This document shows positions 43,101 to 50,035 of a stretch of 64,000 nucleotides of DNA, piece after piece; position 1 is the stretch's first letter; each line of letters starts with the position of its first letter. Location: the NCBI GenBank assembly GCA_020796225.1, contig CM036754.1, positions 67,758,000-67,821,999 on the forward strand, read 5' to 3'. Origin of the DNA: Arion vulgaris (taxonomy: Eukaryota > Mollusca > Gastropoda > Stylommatophora > Arionidae). The notes under the pieces are model-generated. The model was given only the letters and a program-made list of their open reading frames with translations. It ran no database searches and had not been told where the DNA came from. A program made the position numbers and the translations under genes.

Positions 43101-44268
43101 AGGCAACCAAGGATTAAAGACAAGAAAGATCAACAATAACATATCAGTTATTTCAAACAATATCACCAACAAATAGTCTTTAACATTTTTTACTAAAAAT
43201 TGCAAAACTATTGGTCTTACAATTCATACAAATATTATCTTAACACATATATATACATTTCTCTCATACCATTCTATGTTACATAGAGCCTACAAGCAAT
43301 TTCTCCATACCGTTCTATCCTGCGCATCTCATCCAATCTCTTCTATGGAATTGCGTCTAATAATTCACGTCTCTCTCATCCAAGTTCATTTCAGGGATTC
43401 ACTACGGCATCCTTTCTTTCTTGAAGCATTTGTCTCCCCCTTCAATGCCTGCTTTATGATTTATTGATCATTTCTTCTCAGAGTATGCCCAACATATCTC
43501 ATCTACTCCTTCTTATAACAGTTGTTACTTACTAAGTTACTAGCGGTTGTCCAGACATTTCTCTGATTTCATCAAGCTCCTGAACTCGTCCCATTTTATG
43601 TTCATTATTTTTCGCTGGGCATCTATTGTTAAATGCGTTCAACTTACTTACTATATCTTTAGTTATTTTCCTACTCTTGCTGTAAATTAATATTCAAATA
43701 TAATTGATATAAACTGTTTCATACAACCTTCAATCTCTTGATCTGAGCGACAGTCAGAGATTGTCTATCCTATCGCAAGTGTAAATCAAGTCACACAACA
43801 ATAGCATGTCAAGTAAGTTTAGTAAGTTGTGCACACTAAGTAGTAAGTACCGTTTTAGTACGTACATGGTATCTATATTCTTGATCGCAGATTCAGATGC
43901 CTATGACAGAGACAGCCCCGACTCTCAAATTGAGTTTTCTCAAGATATATTTATGAATTTGATTTGTCGTTACGCATGACCCACCAGTGTCCTTAGACTT
44001 AAGAGTTAGATTAGACGTATAACTTTATAAGTATAGTAAGTATTAATAATAATAGTATTATAGTATAGTATTATAGTTATAGTATAGTACTAGTTTAGAC
44101 TTTACTGTCGCCATTGCAAATGCGCACATCTACTTTTGCTAACTAGTTACTTCAGACTGCAAATGTATTGTAGTTTTACCTTGTAGACAAACATCTAACA
44201 CAAGCTTTCTGCAGTGACACTGATAATAAGGGCCGAATAACAATCTTTCGAATCAAATTCATCGCCAT
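25046..44268 (-). CDS. POLDIP2: POLDIP2 homologue, whole gene span
   Basis: Eleven coding exons on the minus strand join to 338 codons: 44180-44268, 41360-41423, 40510-40607, 39849-39948, 38764-38833, 38415-38519, 36068-36204, 35684-35710, 32932-33057, 31038-31117, 25046-25166. All introns are GT-AG with agreeing phases. Residues 1-30 form a basic, amphipathic mitochondrial presequence. Residues 52-175 are the YccV-like domain (LFLHKVFGYRGIVLFPW, YYQVLIDARDCPHI, ALYAIPGLDYVAHEDILP). Residues 177-338 hold the ApaG/DUF525 domain (RVTVTPFYMG, QLRERHWRIFSLSGTLETV, GRGVVG, FQYSSHVSLQASSGHMWGTY). Known for the family: binds DNA polymerase delta p50 and PCNA, stimulates PrimPol and also acts in mitochondria. 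Human POLDIP2 is 368 residues. Odd: codon 156 is TGA, and the exon 6 donor lies in a tandem array. Confidence 0.95.
25167..26104. other. POLDIP2 intron 10, 3' part
   Basis: No exon or clear repeat family. Short ORFs unsupported. Confidence 0.4.
26105..26258 (+). mobile_element. SINE-2 related 3' part, second copy
   Basis: acctctgaagtcggagaagg, aggggacactgataaaatag and attcagtcaggagc run parallel to 20600-20765. Both lack the tRNA-like head. Confidence 0.55.
26920..27650 (+). pseudogene. LINE ORF2: APE-type endonuclease domain
   Basis: Frame 1 gives IMQWNAEGI, IACIQETHLNS, RLDREGRKGGVLIL, IYNIYCPPNKD and VVGDFNSHSKRWGY. After a 1-base shift near 27475 another frame gives AFTTGDIHHKIDRMVLD and AGSDHRPVKL. 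The catalytic Asn, Glu, Asp-Asn and SDH motifs of APE-like nucleases are all present, so the domain was complete before the frameshift. Confidence 0.9.
27650..28240 (+). pseudogene. LINE ORF2 linker between endonuclease and RT
   Basis: ORF pieces 27673-27972 and 27990-28235 encode a Lys/Glu-rich, helix-prone linker (for example PFWTDELEQLEVELTKARNI). This is the usual region between the endonuclease and RT of non-LTR elements. Broken by a stop at about 27970. Confidence 0.75.
28240..29405 (+). pseudogene. LINE ORF2: reverse transcriptase domain
   Basis: Pieces in different frames: LKKRKSPGNDGITNEMI (about 28254), QAGFRKHRSTEDQV (about 28551), VWVDLEKAFDKVW (motif A), LEQGVPQGGVLSPTLFLIYI (28815) and HALYADDLALW (catalytic YADD, about 28912). 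The thumb region TYLGITF follows. Multiple frameshifts. Confidence 0.9.
29664..30191 (+). pseudogene. LINE ORF2: RNase H domain
   Basis: The ORF contains HVYTDGSAAN, NYRAEALKRQ, LVFLTDALSVI and WIPSHCGIPGNETADILAKA. The DEDD residues (Asp of TDG, Glu of RAEA, Asp of TDA, Asp of ETAD) are all intact. RNase H after RT places the element in the I/Jockey-type group with RNase H rather than RTE. Confidence 0.92.
30220..30534 (+). pseudogene. LINE ORF2: C-terminal Cys-His segment
   Basis: Contains FRLRTGHNRLRYHLF and DICTCGTSKMTETHILQECP, the Cys-x-Cys...His...Cys pattern common at the C-terminus of these elements. It ends about 50 bases before the (GAA)n tail. Confidence 0.88.
30599..31037. other. 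POLDIP2 intron 10, 5' part
   Basis: AT-rich intron with a T-run at about 30867. No repeat family recognised. Confidence 0.4.
31038..31117 (-). CDS. POLDIP2: POLDIP2 exon 10
   Basis: Acceptor ccacctcag, donor gttagt (non-consensus but GT). Encodes EPMLSPEQPAFQYSSHVSLQ then ASSGHM and two bases of Trp. Almost every residue matches the POLDIP2 ApaG domain. Confidence 0.96.
31118..31389. other. POLDIP2 intron 9, 3' part
   Basis: No gene. A tcatcatcatcatgtgctat phrase at about 31234 resembles the edge of a LINE 3' tail also seen at 49021. Confidence 0.35.
31390..31645 (-). mobile_element. LINE 3' fragment
   Basis: Plus-strand phrases ttaaccgggattgaggcata, tgccctcaaccaactcatgc and ccttccagtttttccataca match the LINE ends at 2095-2280 and 14560-15000. 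Very decayed. Confidence 0.5.
32240..32420 (+). mobile_element. tRNA-derived SINE fragment (family 3)
   Basis: A-box-like tggcaaagtggttacgac and B box ggttcaaattcgaccc (about 32293) spaced as in a tRNA gene. Related to 3240-3400. The tRNA-like part does not close a convincing acceptor stem. Confidence 0.6.
32505..32768 (+). mobile_element. SINE-1b copy
   Basis: Shows gtgtgttgccgggttcgtaa, catgttgtaagaggtgactg, gaaataggatgtgctgatat and gtggtcgatatggagcgttt. It ends in a GAAGAAGAAAAAGAAG tail. No clean duplication found. Confidence 0.82.
32932..33057 (-). CDS. POLDIP2: POLDIP2 exon 9
   Basis: Acceptor atcttgctag, donor gtctgt. Encodes WRYCVRLENRGEETVQLRER then HWRIFSLSGTLETVRGRGVV and GQ. This is the ApaG-domain core, highly conserved. 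Confidence 0.97.
33430..35400 (+). mobile_element. Degenerate piggyBac transposon
   Basis: An acidic N-terminal region (DVESDIDVPFSDSDHEASSS, about 33508) is followed by DDE transposase pieces in shifting frames: VTPSEIRLYMHINILMGIVV and SKCMSRNRFAKISQYFHLND (33657-34046), RDISVDEAMIPYTGR (first Asp), FYYDNYFAS (second Asp) and GGVDKFDQLCSYY (third Asp, about 34662). A Cys-rich C-terminus (SCFWCRNRK, CNICQIHLC) ends at about 35110. Frameshifts and stops inactivate it. The 3' end reads ccaaaggg then TTAA at 35399. I could not fix the 5' end. It lies in POLDIP2 intron 8. Confidence 0.88.
35403..35540 (+). mobile_element. Second piggyBac-like 3' terminus
   Basis: A diverged copy of the preceding 3' end: ggcagttatttccttgctct then gaagtgatggggcttgaagg then gttaaac (TTAA at about 35533). 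It parallels 35330-35402 (gtgggttatttcctttgctg, gaagtgatttgg, ccaaagggttaa). Confidence 0.5.
35684..35710 (-). CDS. POLDIP2: POLDIP2 exon 8 (27-nt microexon)
   Basis: Acceptor cattgacag, donor gtaagt. Encodes EAQQTHVYW, matching EAQNSHVYW of vertebrate POLDIP2. Phase 0 on both sides. Confidence 0.95.
35735..35850. repeat. Short tandem repeat (caagggcaataattata)
   Basis: Four to five imperfect units of about 27-30 bp containing acaagggcaataattat, in POLDIP2 intron 7. Confidence 0.75.
36068..36204 (-). CDS. POLDIP2: POLDIP2 exon 7
   Basis: Acceptor ttaacttcag, donor gtatgt. Encodes PSFVARETLGAWQEKNHPWL then QLSDVHRETTEGIRVTVTPF and YMGCR. Matches the junction between the YccV-like and ApaG domains. 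Confidence 0.97.
36238..36535. repeat. 49-bp minisatellite in POLDIP2 intron 6
   Basis: Six near-identical copies of a unit containing gacatgtttaggacatcatt and gacaatctgcaatgcttaga. Confidence 0.92.
37135..37290. mobile_element. 156-bp insertion of unknown type with 11-bp duplication
   Basis: Flanked by perfect acatcagtact duplications (37124-37134 and 37291-37301). The inner sequence has two tgtcggacca boxes near its left end. No tRNA-like head and no terminal inverted repeats are evident, so it may be a truncated retroelement. Confidence 0.7.
37305..37541 (+). mobile_element. SINE-1b copy inserted beside the previous element
   Basis: Flanked by agtactgaa (37296-37304) and agtactaaa (37542-37550). 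The left copy overlaps the older 11-bp duplication, so this SINE landed later. Contains gtgaagaatagtaccactgc, the catgtcgtaag core and gaaatcggatgtgctggcct. Confidence 0.88.
37703..38457 (-). repeat. 42-bp array of repeated 5' splice sites, POLDIP2 exon 6/intron 6
   Basis: About 17 clear units plus one diverged copy. In gene sense each unit has the form gagttttatctgacatatct then aatacataagtcagacagca, and the next unit begins gtgagt. Donor boundaries fall every 42 bp from 38415 down to 37745. One (about 38207) is lost through a 2-bp deletion. One site (gactt or gattt on the plus strand) shows a repeating four-and-two pattern along the array, so the six-unit block (252 bp) was itself amplified. 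The last 42 bp of exon 6 is the diverged eighteenth unit. Confidence 0.93.
38415..38519 (-). CDS. POLDIP2: POLDIP2 exon 6, with in-frame TGA
   Basis: Acceptor ttatttcacag. Encodes LDYVAHEDILPSPA, then TGA (38473-38475), then PIPIQHELFDKFLMHEPNS. Both sides of the TGA match POLDIP2 (HEDILP...PIQHELF..FL) in one frame, so this is a substitution or a sequence error rather than a frameshift. The donor agca/gtgagt is the first of a tandem series. Using the next four donors would add 14, 28, 42 or 56 residues. Confidence 0.9.
38575..38765. repeat. About 21-bp tandem repeat in POLDIP2 intron 5
   Basis: About nine units of tacctgagattgtgtatatt with length variation. In gene sense each contains caggtaaata, itself donor-like, and the last one is the real exon 5 donor (ccag/gtaaat at 38763). 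See findings. Confidence 0.8.
38764..38833 (-). CDS. POLDIP2: POLDIP2 exon 5
   Basis: Acceptor ctttgacag, donor gtaaat. Encodes RAQTEAVTFLGNQDNSRALY then AIP. Matches the POLDIP2 YccV-like domain (QTEAVTFLAN.DDSRALYAIPG). Confidence 0.97.
38834..39239. other. POLDIP2 intron 4, 3' part
   Basis: No repeat family or exon recognised. Confidence 0.4.
39240..39668 (+). mobile_element. Retroelement RNase H fragment (GHAGVCSNERAD type)
   Basis: Encodes LRWFYCPGHAGVCSNERADM then LASKAST, the C-terminal RNase H motif (GHAGV..NERAD..A). Another frame then gives GDLLLDEDTKIVVESL and RGKEISVFNQQATGTIS. A related, more decayed copy is at 47455-48250. Antisense in POLDIP2 intron 4. Confidence 0.75.
39849..39948 (-). 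CDS. POLDIP2: POLDIP2 exon 4
   Basis: Acceptor ttctcttgtag, donor gtgagt. Encodes PFDDQTSAVGREVKAKKHMY then YQVLIDARDCPHI. The HxYYQVLIDARDCPHI block is diagnostic. Confidence 0.97.
40190..40355. repeat. 27-bp tandem repeat in POLDIP2 intron 3
   Basis: About six units of tggctgatattgaaagtcca plus a short variable tail. Confidence 0.85.
40510..40607 (-). CDS. POLDIP2: POLDIP2 exon 3
   Basis: Acceptor cttctcttacag, donor gtagga. Encodes LFLHKVFGYRGIVLFPWLAH then VYDRDSTIKIDD. Start of the YccV-like domain. Shorter than the vertebrate loop that follows YDRD. Confidence 0.97.
40760..41290. repeat. Purine-rich tandem repeat (aggagaacatgtgaaaca)
   Basis: About 25 degenerate units of about 15-24 bp, nearly all purine on the plus strand, filling most of POLDIP2 intron 2. 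It produces long spurious Phe/Ser/His-rich ORFs on the minus strand. Confidence 0.9.
41360..41423 (-). CDS. POLDIP2: POLDIP2 exon 2
   Basis: Acceptor tattctgttag, donor gtgagt. Completes Arg30 and encodes LAEVGILEPPREHGKAYDTG then Q. Corresponds to the VG.FE.P...G.YETGQ segment before LFLH. Confidence 0.93.
41552..41808. mobile_element. Tc1/mariner-like MITE with TA duplication
   Basis: A 257-bp non-coding element. Left end cagggtgttcaagataattg; right end read inwards cagggtgttcaacttaaaag. The ends are then both followed by cagccc. TA flanks both ends (41550-41551, 41809-41810). Inverted ends of about 26 bp with a few mismatches. In POLDIP2 intron 1. Confidence 0.82.
41890..42620 (-). mobile_element. 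LINE 3' half, minus-strand arm of a head-to-head pair
   Basis: The minus strand encodes MLPISLTTNIN, then RKLVTTEMKCLRRMLGV, RIEDIRKK and VKKQQIKWFGHICRLTTDSL. Same LINE as 36630-37701 and as the plus-strand copy immediately to the right. Confidence 0.75.
42620..43110 (+). mobile_element. LINE 3' half, plus-strand arm of a head-to-head pair
   Basis: Encodes CHVQKHVTMNSKKALYNTIF, RRKLVTTEMKCLHRMLGVSS and VLNFIKKQQIKWFGPRNRLL. It matches the minus-strand copy to its left, giving a large imperfect inverted repeat centred near 42620. Confidence 0.78.
43265..43755 (-). mobile_element. LINE fragment (YVGHTLRRNDQ type)
   Basis: Minus-strand coding scraps MRYVGHTLRRNDQ, then KQALKGETNASRKKG and MGRVQELDEIREMSG-like residues. 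Typical of the RT C-terminal region. Frames broken. In POLDIP2 intron 1. Confidence 0.6.
43756..44179. other. POLDIP2 intron 1, 5' part
   Basis: AT-rich intron containing a low-complexity tagtatagtattatag run at about 44030-44095. No other feature. Confidence 0.45.
44180..44268 (-). CDS. POLDIP2: POLDIP2 exon 1 (start codon, mitochondrial presequence)
   Basis: ATG at 44268-44266, donor gtaaaa. Encodes MAMNLIRKIVIRPLLSVSLQ then KACVRCLST. Rich in Arg/Lys and hydrophobic residues with no acidic residue, as expected for mitochondrial import. A second ATG lies at codon 3. Confidence 0.9.
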
Positions 44269-44450
44269 TTGTCATCTGTGACCAACATATCAAGGTAATC
44301 TAGACTATGTACGAAACGGAAATACAATGCAGAAGTTGATTAGAGTATCTTCCCTTGCAGAACAATTTCGTATTGGGGAAGTAGTTAGCAAATTAACGTT
44401 AACAGATATGGGCTCATTGTTTGACACTTCGACAATTCCAATAGCCAATG
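44269..44450 (-). promoter_or_regulatory. Presumed POLDIP2 promoter and 5' UTR
   Basis: Only about 180 bp separate the start codon from a hAT element. No TATA box identified. The transcription start cannot be fixed. Confidence 0.35.
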
Positions 44451-46008
44451 CAGCGCCGGATTAACCTAGTAGCAGAAGTAGCAAATGCTACGGGCCCCGC
44501 GCTTCTAGGGGGCCCTGCGCCTATGTGACAGATGAAAATGGAAAAATAACCAGATGTTATATAAAAACACGCAAGCTGTCTGAATTTTTAGATGTCGTTT
44601 GTGATGGTGCTGAATCCAACGAAATCGAAGCAGAAAATACAGAAGACGTGTTCCACTGTGTAGTAGATGAAAGCAGTGCCTTAGAAGAATCATCATTACC
44701 AATACTATCATTAAGATCAGCAACTCTTCACGATTTAGCCACATTTTTCACAAGACAAACTGAAATCGAATGTACAGCAAGTCATCCCAATTTAGCCATA
44801 TCATCTTCAAGCCAAAGAGAGGCAGAAAGCACAGCACATGCTTCTAATGTAGCAACATCATCTACAAGCCAAAAACACAACGAAAGTAAAATGTACTCAA
44901 TGATATTGGTGAATGGCCAAACAACTTCAAACAATCTACGATTTTGTCGAAAGTCGTTTTTCACATACACACATACACCAACAAACAAAACTCACGTGAG
45001 AGATTGGTTGTGTTATACAGAAACTAAAGGACAACTGTTCTGTTTTGTTTGCAAAGTTATTGATTTATGCTGTACCATAGAGTGACTGGTGTATTTGGAA
45101 TACTCTGGCAGTTAAAATCTATTACAGAGGAAGAGATCTTGAAAAGAACTCCAAATATTGTCAGCTCTTACCAAGAGGATTTGAAGAAAGCCTAGGCGAC
45201 GAACTTATGCAGTTCACTGAACTCTTAAAACTAATTTATATGGCCTTTTTCATCTTTACAGACGGTCAATTGGCAAGTGTTTTACTGTGACAACTTCTGA
45301 GTTTTCGCTTTTCTCTCTTGTCATTCAGCTCGTATATAAGTCTCTTCTCAAAAGACTCTGCACCCTTTCGTAATTTGGCTTTCCACACAACTCTGTCATC
45401 AGCTAGTCCCTCCCATTTGCTGGGATCTATAGAAAAATTTTTCATTGAGGCTTCTTTGTATCTGAGCAGTGGTCTGCCCTGGTGCCTCTTCCCCTCCGAA
45501 AGTTCACAGAACAATATTTGTTTTGGTATGCGGCAAGTTTCCATTCTTCTCACATGTCCCAACCATCTTAATCGTCTACTGCTGTAAAACTAATGTAGCT
45601 GCTGCTATTAGCAACGAAAAGCATGAGGCTCTTGAACTGCAATTTTATAAACTTATAATGGAAAATTCATTAGAGTTGTGTTTCCCAAATGTAGAAATAG
45701 TCTTACGAATTTACTTGTTTTTAATGATTACTAACTGCAGCGGAGAACGTTCTTTTTCGACATTAAGAGTATAAAAAATGAGTTAAGAAACACGATGGGA
45801 CAAGATCGTCTAAATAACCTCACCTTAATGCACATTGAATGTAATTAACTTAGAGAAATTGATTTGTCTAGTGTTATCTCTAAATTTGCTCACGTTAAAT
45901 CGAGACAAGTTTGTTTGTAAAAGTTGTGTTTTATTTTATTATCATACAAAACCTAGGGCCCCGCGCTAAAATTTGCTTCGGGCCCCGCGCTAGCCTAATC
46001 CGGCACTG
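44451..46008 (+). mobile_element. Non-autonomous hAT element (ZMYM/TTF-type transposase remnant)
   Basis: An 8-bp duplication agccaatg (44443-44450 and 46009-46016) flanks inverted ends cagcgccggattaa and cagtgccggatta (right end read inwards). ORF 44525-45085 ends with a TTF-type zinc-finger start (VRDWLCYTETKGQLFCFVCK). 45598-45850 encodes the hAT dimerisation region (CFPNVEIVLRIYLFLMITNC, GERSFSTLRV, KNELRNTMGQDRLNNLTLMH). The catalytic middle is deleted. Interrupted by a LINE fragment. Confidence 0.92.
45236..45584 (-). mobile_element. 5'-truncated LINE inserted in the hAT element
   Basis: Flanked by the 10-bp duplication taaaactaat (45226-45235 and 45585-45594). The minus-strand ORF encodes WLGHVRRMETCRIPKQILFC then GKRHQGRPLLRYKEASMKNF and DPSKWEGLADDRVVWKA. 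This is a LINE ORF2 C-terminus. The same 3' end recurs at 48875-49015. Confidence 0.9.
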
Positions 46009-46016
46009 AGCCAATG

Positions 46017-46239
46017 CGTAGATAGTTGAGGACACATCTCACCGTATTCCTTCTATTACTTCTAAACCGTCTCTTTCCAGCCGCCTCTTAGTCCACTTCT
46101 CTTCTCTACTTCTTCTATATGCATAGTTCCTTGCTTGATCTGCTGGAGGAGCTGTCAGCAATGCACGAACTCGGTAGAACGCAATGCAGCTCATTGGAAA
46201 TTTTACAAATGACAAAATAATATAAACCTGTAGACAAAG
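46017..46239. other. Intergenic spacer
   Basis: No recognised feature. Confidence 0.4.
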
Positions 46240-46440
46240 AGCATGTCCATGGTAGATTACGGATTTGGCATCCTCACGATATCAAGATCACAATGTGTGA
46301 ACGACTCGAACTTATTCAGAATACAGAATAAAGGCATGTCTATAGCCCTCTGCTGCAATAGCGATACTCTCATTGTGATGATGAGATATATACTTGATAT
46401 TTTGACATTAATCTCCCGTCATGCAATTGCTAATTCTTGG
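46240..46440 (+). mobile_element. Jockey-like RT thumb fragment
   Basis: Encodes VDYGFGILTISRSQCVNDSN then LFRIQNKGMSIALCC. It resembles the DYG...VQN.GLR..LGA block downstream of the RT core in Jockey-clade elements. Short and isolated. Confidence 0.5.
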
Positions 46441-46479
46441 TCTTCACAAGAATACTAATGATGTTAAGCGTACGAGAAT

Positions 46480-47347
46480 CAAGCGTGGCATGTCGGGGAT
46501 GGCCCAAACTGAGAGAACAGTTAGCCAGATGACCACAGGTGCGGCTCTACCGAGAGGGGAAGAATGGATCCCATTAAATTGTAGCATGGCCAACTTTCGC
46601 AATGTTATCATTACTCTTGAAAGGGAATGCAGAGAATATAGTCAGGAAAAATCTTGTCACATTGACCAGTACAGCCAGATGGTTGGGTTGAATATCAATC
46701 AGAAGAAAACAGAAGTAATGACTGAATATCGCCAGTCAAACTAGAAGATAAAATCCTTCCAAATACAGCTGCGTCAGCAACGAAGAAGGAGCTGGATCTG
46801 ACATCAAAAGCCGACTGTGTAAGGCACGAAGTGCATTCATGACCACCCCCTCCTACCCCAGAAGGCTTGAAAACTAGCCCAATACAGCATAAGAAACAAG
46901 ATTAGTATATACCACAGCTGCGTGTTATCAACTTTATTATACGGATCAGAATGCTGGAGAATGACAGAAGATATGTCCAAACTTTCCTCCTTCCATACAA
47001 CTTGTCTGCAAAAGATCTTATGCGTGTTCTGGCCAAATGCTATTTCTAACCAAGAACGGATTGCACAGTGTCAACAAGAGAATATAAGCACCACCATTCA
47101 AAAGAGATGCTGAAGATGGATAGGACATGTGATACGCATGGAGACTAACTCTGTCACGGAAATTGTAATGAGATGGACACCAGAGGGTAAATGGAAATGT
47201 GGAAGATCCAAAACGGTCTGGAGGAGAACAGTAGAGCAGGAGCTGAAAGAAATTAATCCCAGATGGAACACAATACAGATGACGACCAAGAATAGAGAAT
47301 GGTGTGCATTTGTTGTTGCCCTAAGAGACAGCGGCGTCACACACTAG
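46480..47347 (+). mobile_element. RTE-like LINE 3' fragment
   Basis: Pieces in order: QMVGLNINQKKTEVMT (about 46678), LLYGSECWRMTEDMSKLSSF (46929), LQKILCVFWPN, then RWIGHVIRMETNS, TPEGKWKCGRSKTVWRRTVE and LKEINPRWNTIQ, ending at 47347. This is the standard C-terminal layout of RTE-type ORF2. Disrupted by stops. Confidence 0.8.
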
Positions 47348-47454
47348 AGATAGAGAGAGAGAAGGTGGGGGGAGAGTGTAGGGATTGGAATAGTATGAAG
47401 GCTGAACTCGATATTAAGCAGCTGATAGCAGATAATGCAATGCAAGTGAGATGA

Positions 47455-48430
47455 TATTGTTGTTTATACCGACGGGTCTGTGCATCGTGGTTAGAAGTCA
47501 GGCAGAGGTTTCCTGGCTAGCGTGCATGGTATGGTCATTGCAGCACAAAGAGGAGCATACAGGACAACTATGTCCAGTATGAGGATGGAGGTTGAAGACG
47601 TTACTACTGCCCTCACTGTGACTCTCTGTGACACCGTTTACTGGGGCTGCTGTTGTATCTGACTTAGGTCGATGATTCGGAAAATAAAAAATGGGAGAAT
47701 GCGTTATGATTTGATGTTGTCTATTGAGATTTATAACCTTCATAGGCTCACGTGGATCTGCTGTCCTAGCAAGCAGGTGTTTACGGTAATGAGAGAGTGG
47801 CCAGACTTGGATCGAAAACATCGATTGTCGGGGAGTTCTCTTTCCACGCTTTCCACGCTTTAAGCCGCACACTGCACCACAGCGGAAGTCCGTTGCACGC
47901 TTTAAGCCGCACACTGCGCCATAGAGTTGCTTCCTTATAAGAAGTCTTTCTAGTTTTACTTCTACTATTTTACTTATACGACTTTTTAACCTTGTTATTC
48001 TATTGGGTTGTCCAGTTTTTTCAATTTAGTATATAATAATATTTATATATGTTTATTTATTGACGAGTAGTTGCGATCGTAATGAAAATGTTTTTTTTTT
48101 TACTTCCTTGAATTAATTGCTTAAAAATTGAGGAATAAATGGGCGTGGAAAGAGTTAATATGAATATGGCCTCTCGGCGGCCTACTGCTGGATGAGGGAA
48201 CTACAATTGATATTTCTGCTTCTTTGCGTTCGGTTTCGTACGCTCGTCTCAACCATGAGATGGGTTGTCTTTATAAAGTTGGAGTTCCTCGTGAGTTTTC
48301 CATAGCTTACTCTGTAAGCTTTGTTCAAGAACCATGTTTCCTTTCGTTGGCGTATGCATGATGGACAGTACTGCAAGATGTGCGCTGGAGAAGAGGCCGA
48401 TGACAACAGAGACAAAGGGCATATAAATGT
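47455..48430 (+). mobile_element. Decayed RNase H retroelement fragment
   Basis: Scraps match the element at 39240: a TDGS-like start (plus-strand ccgacgggtctgtgcatcg at about 47470), RMRYDLMLSIEIYNLHRLTW then CCPSKQVF, and after about 48175 LLLDEGTTIDI. Multiple frameshifts. Confidence 0.55.
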
Positions 48431-48874
48431 GTGGACTTTTATTAGGTTAATCATTTGATGCGATGATGGCACTTAATCTAATCAGATAATAGCGGGGTAT
48501 TATTCACATCGTCTTATAACCGATGACGCCATCGATCATTCCTGGAAACTCTCAAATAAATGAAGCTTTGACGTCACATCCGATATTTTGGAATCGGATA
48601 GTCCTATGTGGCATCAAGGCCGCCATGAATGGAAAGGACATGCGTTGTATTCCGAACGGTTAATACAATTTATTGGGTACGTATAGATTAAAGAATAATT
48701 CTATATTGTTCTATATTCTGAGATGATCACACGTCAGTCTAGTACAGAGCTATACAACGTTTCTATATGTTGGGGCGCATCTGACTGATGGTTATGGAAG
48801 CGCGGGCGCCGTGTGATCATTACAGTACATCTACTACTGATTACATAGAAACCAGACATATATATGTCCCAGTG
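48431..48874. other. Intergenic, nothing recognised
   Basis: No exon, known repeat or mobile-element ends seen. Confidence 0.4.
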
Positions 48875-49015
48875 GGATGGAAAAAACCAGCTGCTGACAG
48901 AGTTGTGTGGAAAGTATGAGCTGAAAGAAAAGAGAGAAGCGAAAACTCAAAGGTTGTCACAGTAAAACCCTTGACAATTGACCGTCTGTAAAGACGAAAA
49001 AGGCCATATAGCTAC
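48875..49015 (+). mobile_element. LINE 3' end, same family as 45236-45584
   Basis: Reads ADRVVWKV, then a Lys/Arg-rich stretch, and ends gacgaaaaaggccatata. This mirrors the minus-strand element inside the hAT (gatgaaaaaggccatata). Confidence 0.65.
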
Positions 49016-49594
49016 TAATTCATCATCATCAATGTGCTTATCCTTTATAGGACGTTGCTCTCTTTGCAGCACATCTGAAATTCACTCTGTCTCTAGCCAG
49101 TTCACTTCAATGATACTGGCCATTTAGGAGCTCACGATGTCCAGGTCACAGCCATCCGATCATGTTCCTCGGATGATCGCAGTCGATTTGCTCTGGACAA
49201 TCGATTGATTTCCTTGTATGGTACCTTGCGACCACCTGGGCTCAACGTATTACATTCCTATGTTTCTTAGTACTTTCTCTTCCCATGCCTTGTAATCTAT
49301 ATGGGCATATGTTGCATGTATTCAAGTTATATATTTACTAGATTTTTCATTGTTTCTCTTCCTTTCTATTTCTAGTTTTTATGTGTGTTTTTGTGTTACA
49401 TTTATTTCGTTATTCGCATTTATTCCCAGATTTTCATTAGAAACGTGTGTATGTAGTCGTCCATATGTTTTTTAAAAAATGTGTCACTCCTGTTGTTCGT
49501 TTGCTTGATAAAGGCCTTGTTGGTCGAAACGTTGCTGTATTTTGTCATTGTTTTTGTAATTTGTAAAACTACAGTACTTTGTGATTACGTGCTT
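49016..49594. other. Intergenic with a possible ribozyme-like motif
   Basis: Mostly unassigned. At 49507-49531 the motif gataaaggcc then ttgtt then ggtcgaaacg has a short hairpin followed by GAAAC, loosely resembling a hammerhead core. See findings. Confidence 0.3.
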
Positions 49595-50035
49595 TGCCAA
49601 TCAAATAGTTCTACTGCATTCTCATATATTTTGTGAATAGCCAGTTCGCCCACTTCGTCGATAAAGTCGATTCATAGTTTCTATAATATCTTGTAGCCAT
49701 CTTCTTCTTGGTCTGCCTCTGCGTCCTGGGACCCTGCCCTCTAATATTGTTTTTCAGGCCATCGTGACGTTTGATGTAACCAAAGTTTCTAATTTTTCTG
49801 TATAGTTTGTTGTTTATCATCCAATTCTCTTTAACATTTAGTTCTTTCTTTTGTCTGTCCATGATATTCGTATGATCTTTCTGTAGCATTTAGTTTCGAA
49901 GGACTGGATTTTCGTTCTTGTTTTTGTGTAATAGTCCATGATTCACAACCAGAAGTTGCCACTGGGAAAATGCATGCTCTCAATATTTTTAATTTAAATA
50001 TTTTGCTTGTGCTTTGCCAAATGTTCTTCATTGTG
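49595..50035 (-). mobile_element. LINE RT C-terminal fragment (CESWTITQKQERK type)
   Basis: The minus strand encodes LKILRACIFPVATSGCESWT then ITQKQERK, and in another frame RKIRNFGYIKRHDGL, RGQGPRTQRQTKKKMATRYY. This is the usual order ..CE.W....(K/R)...FGH..R.DGL...G...G.R...R. Frameshifted. Confidence 0.72.
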
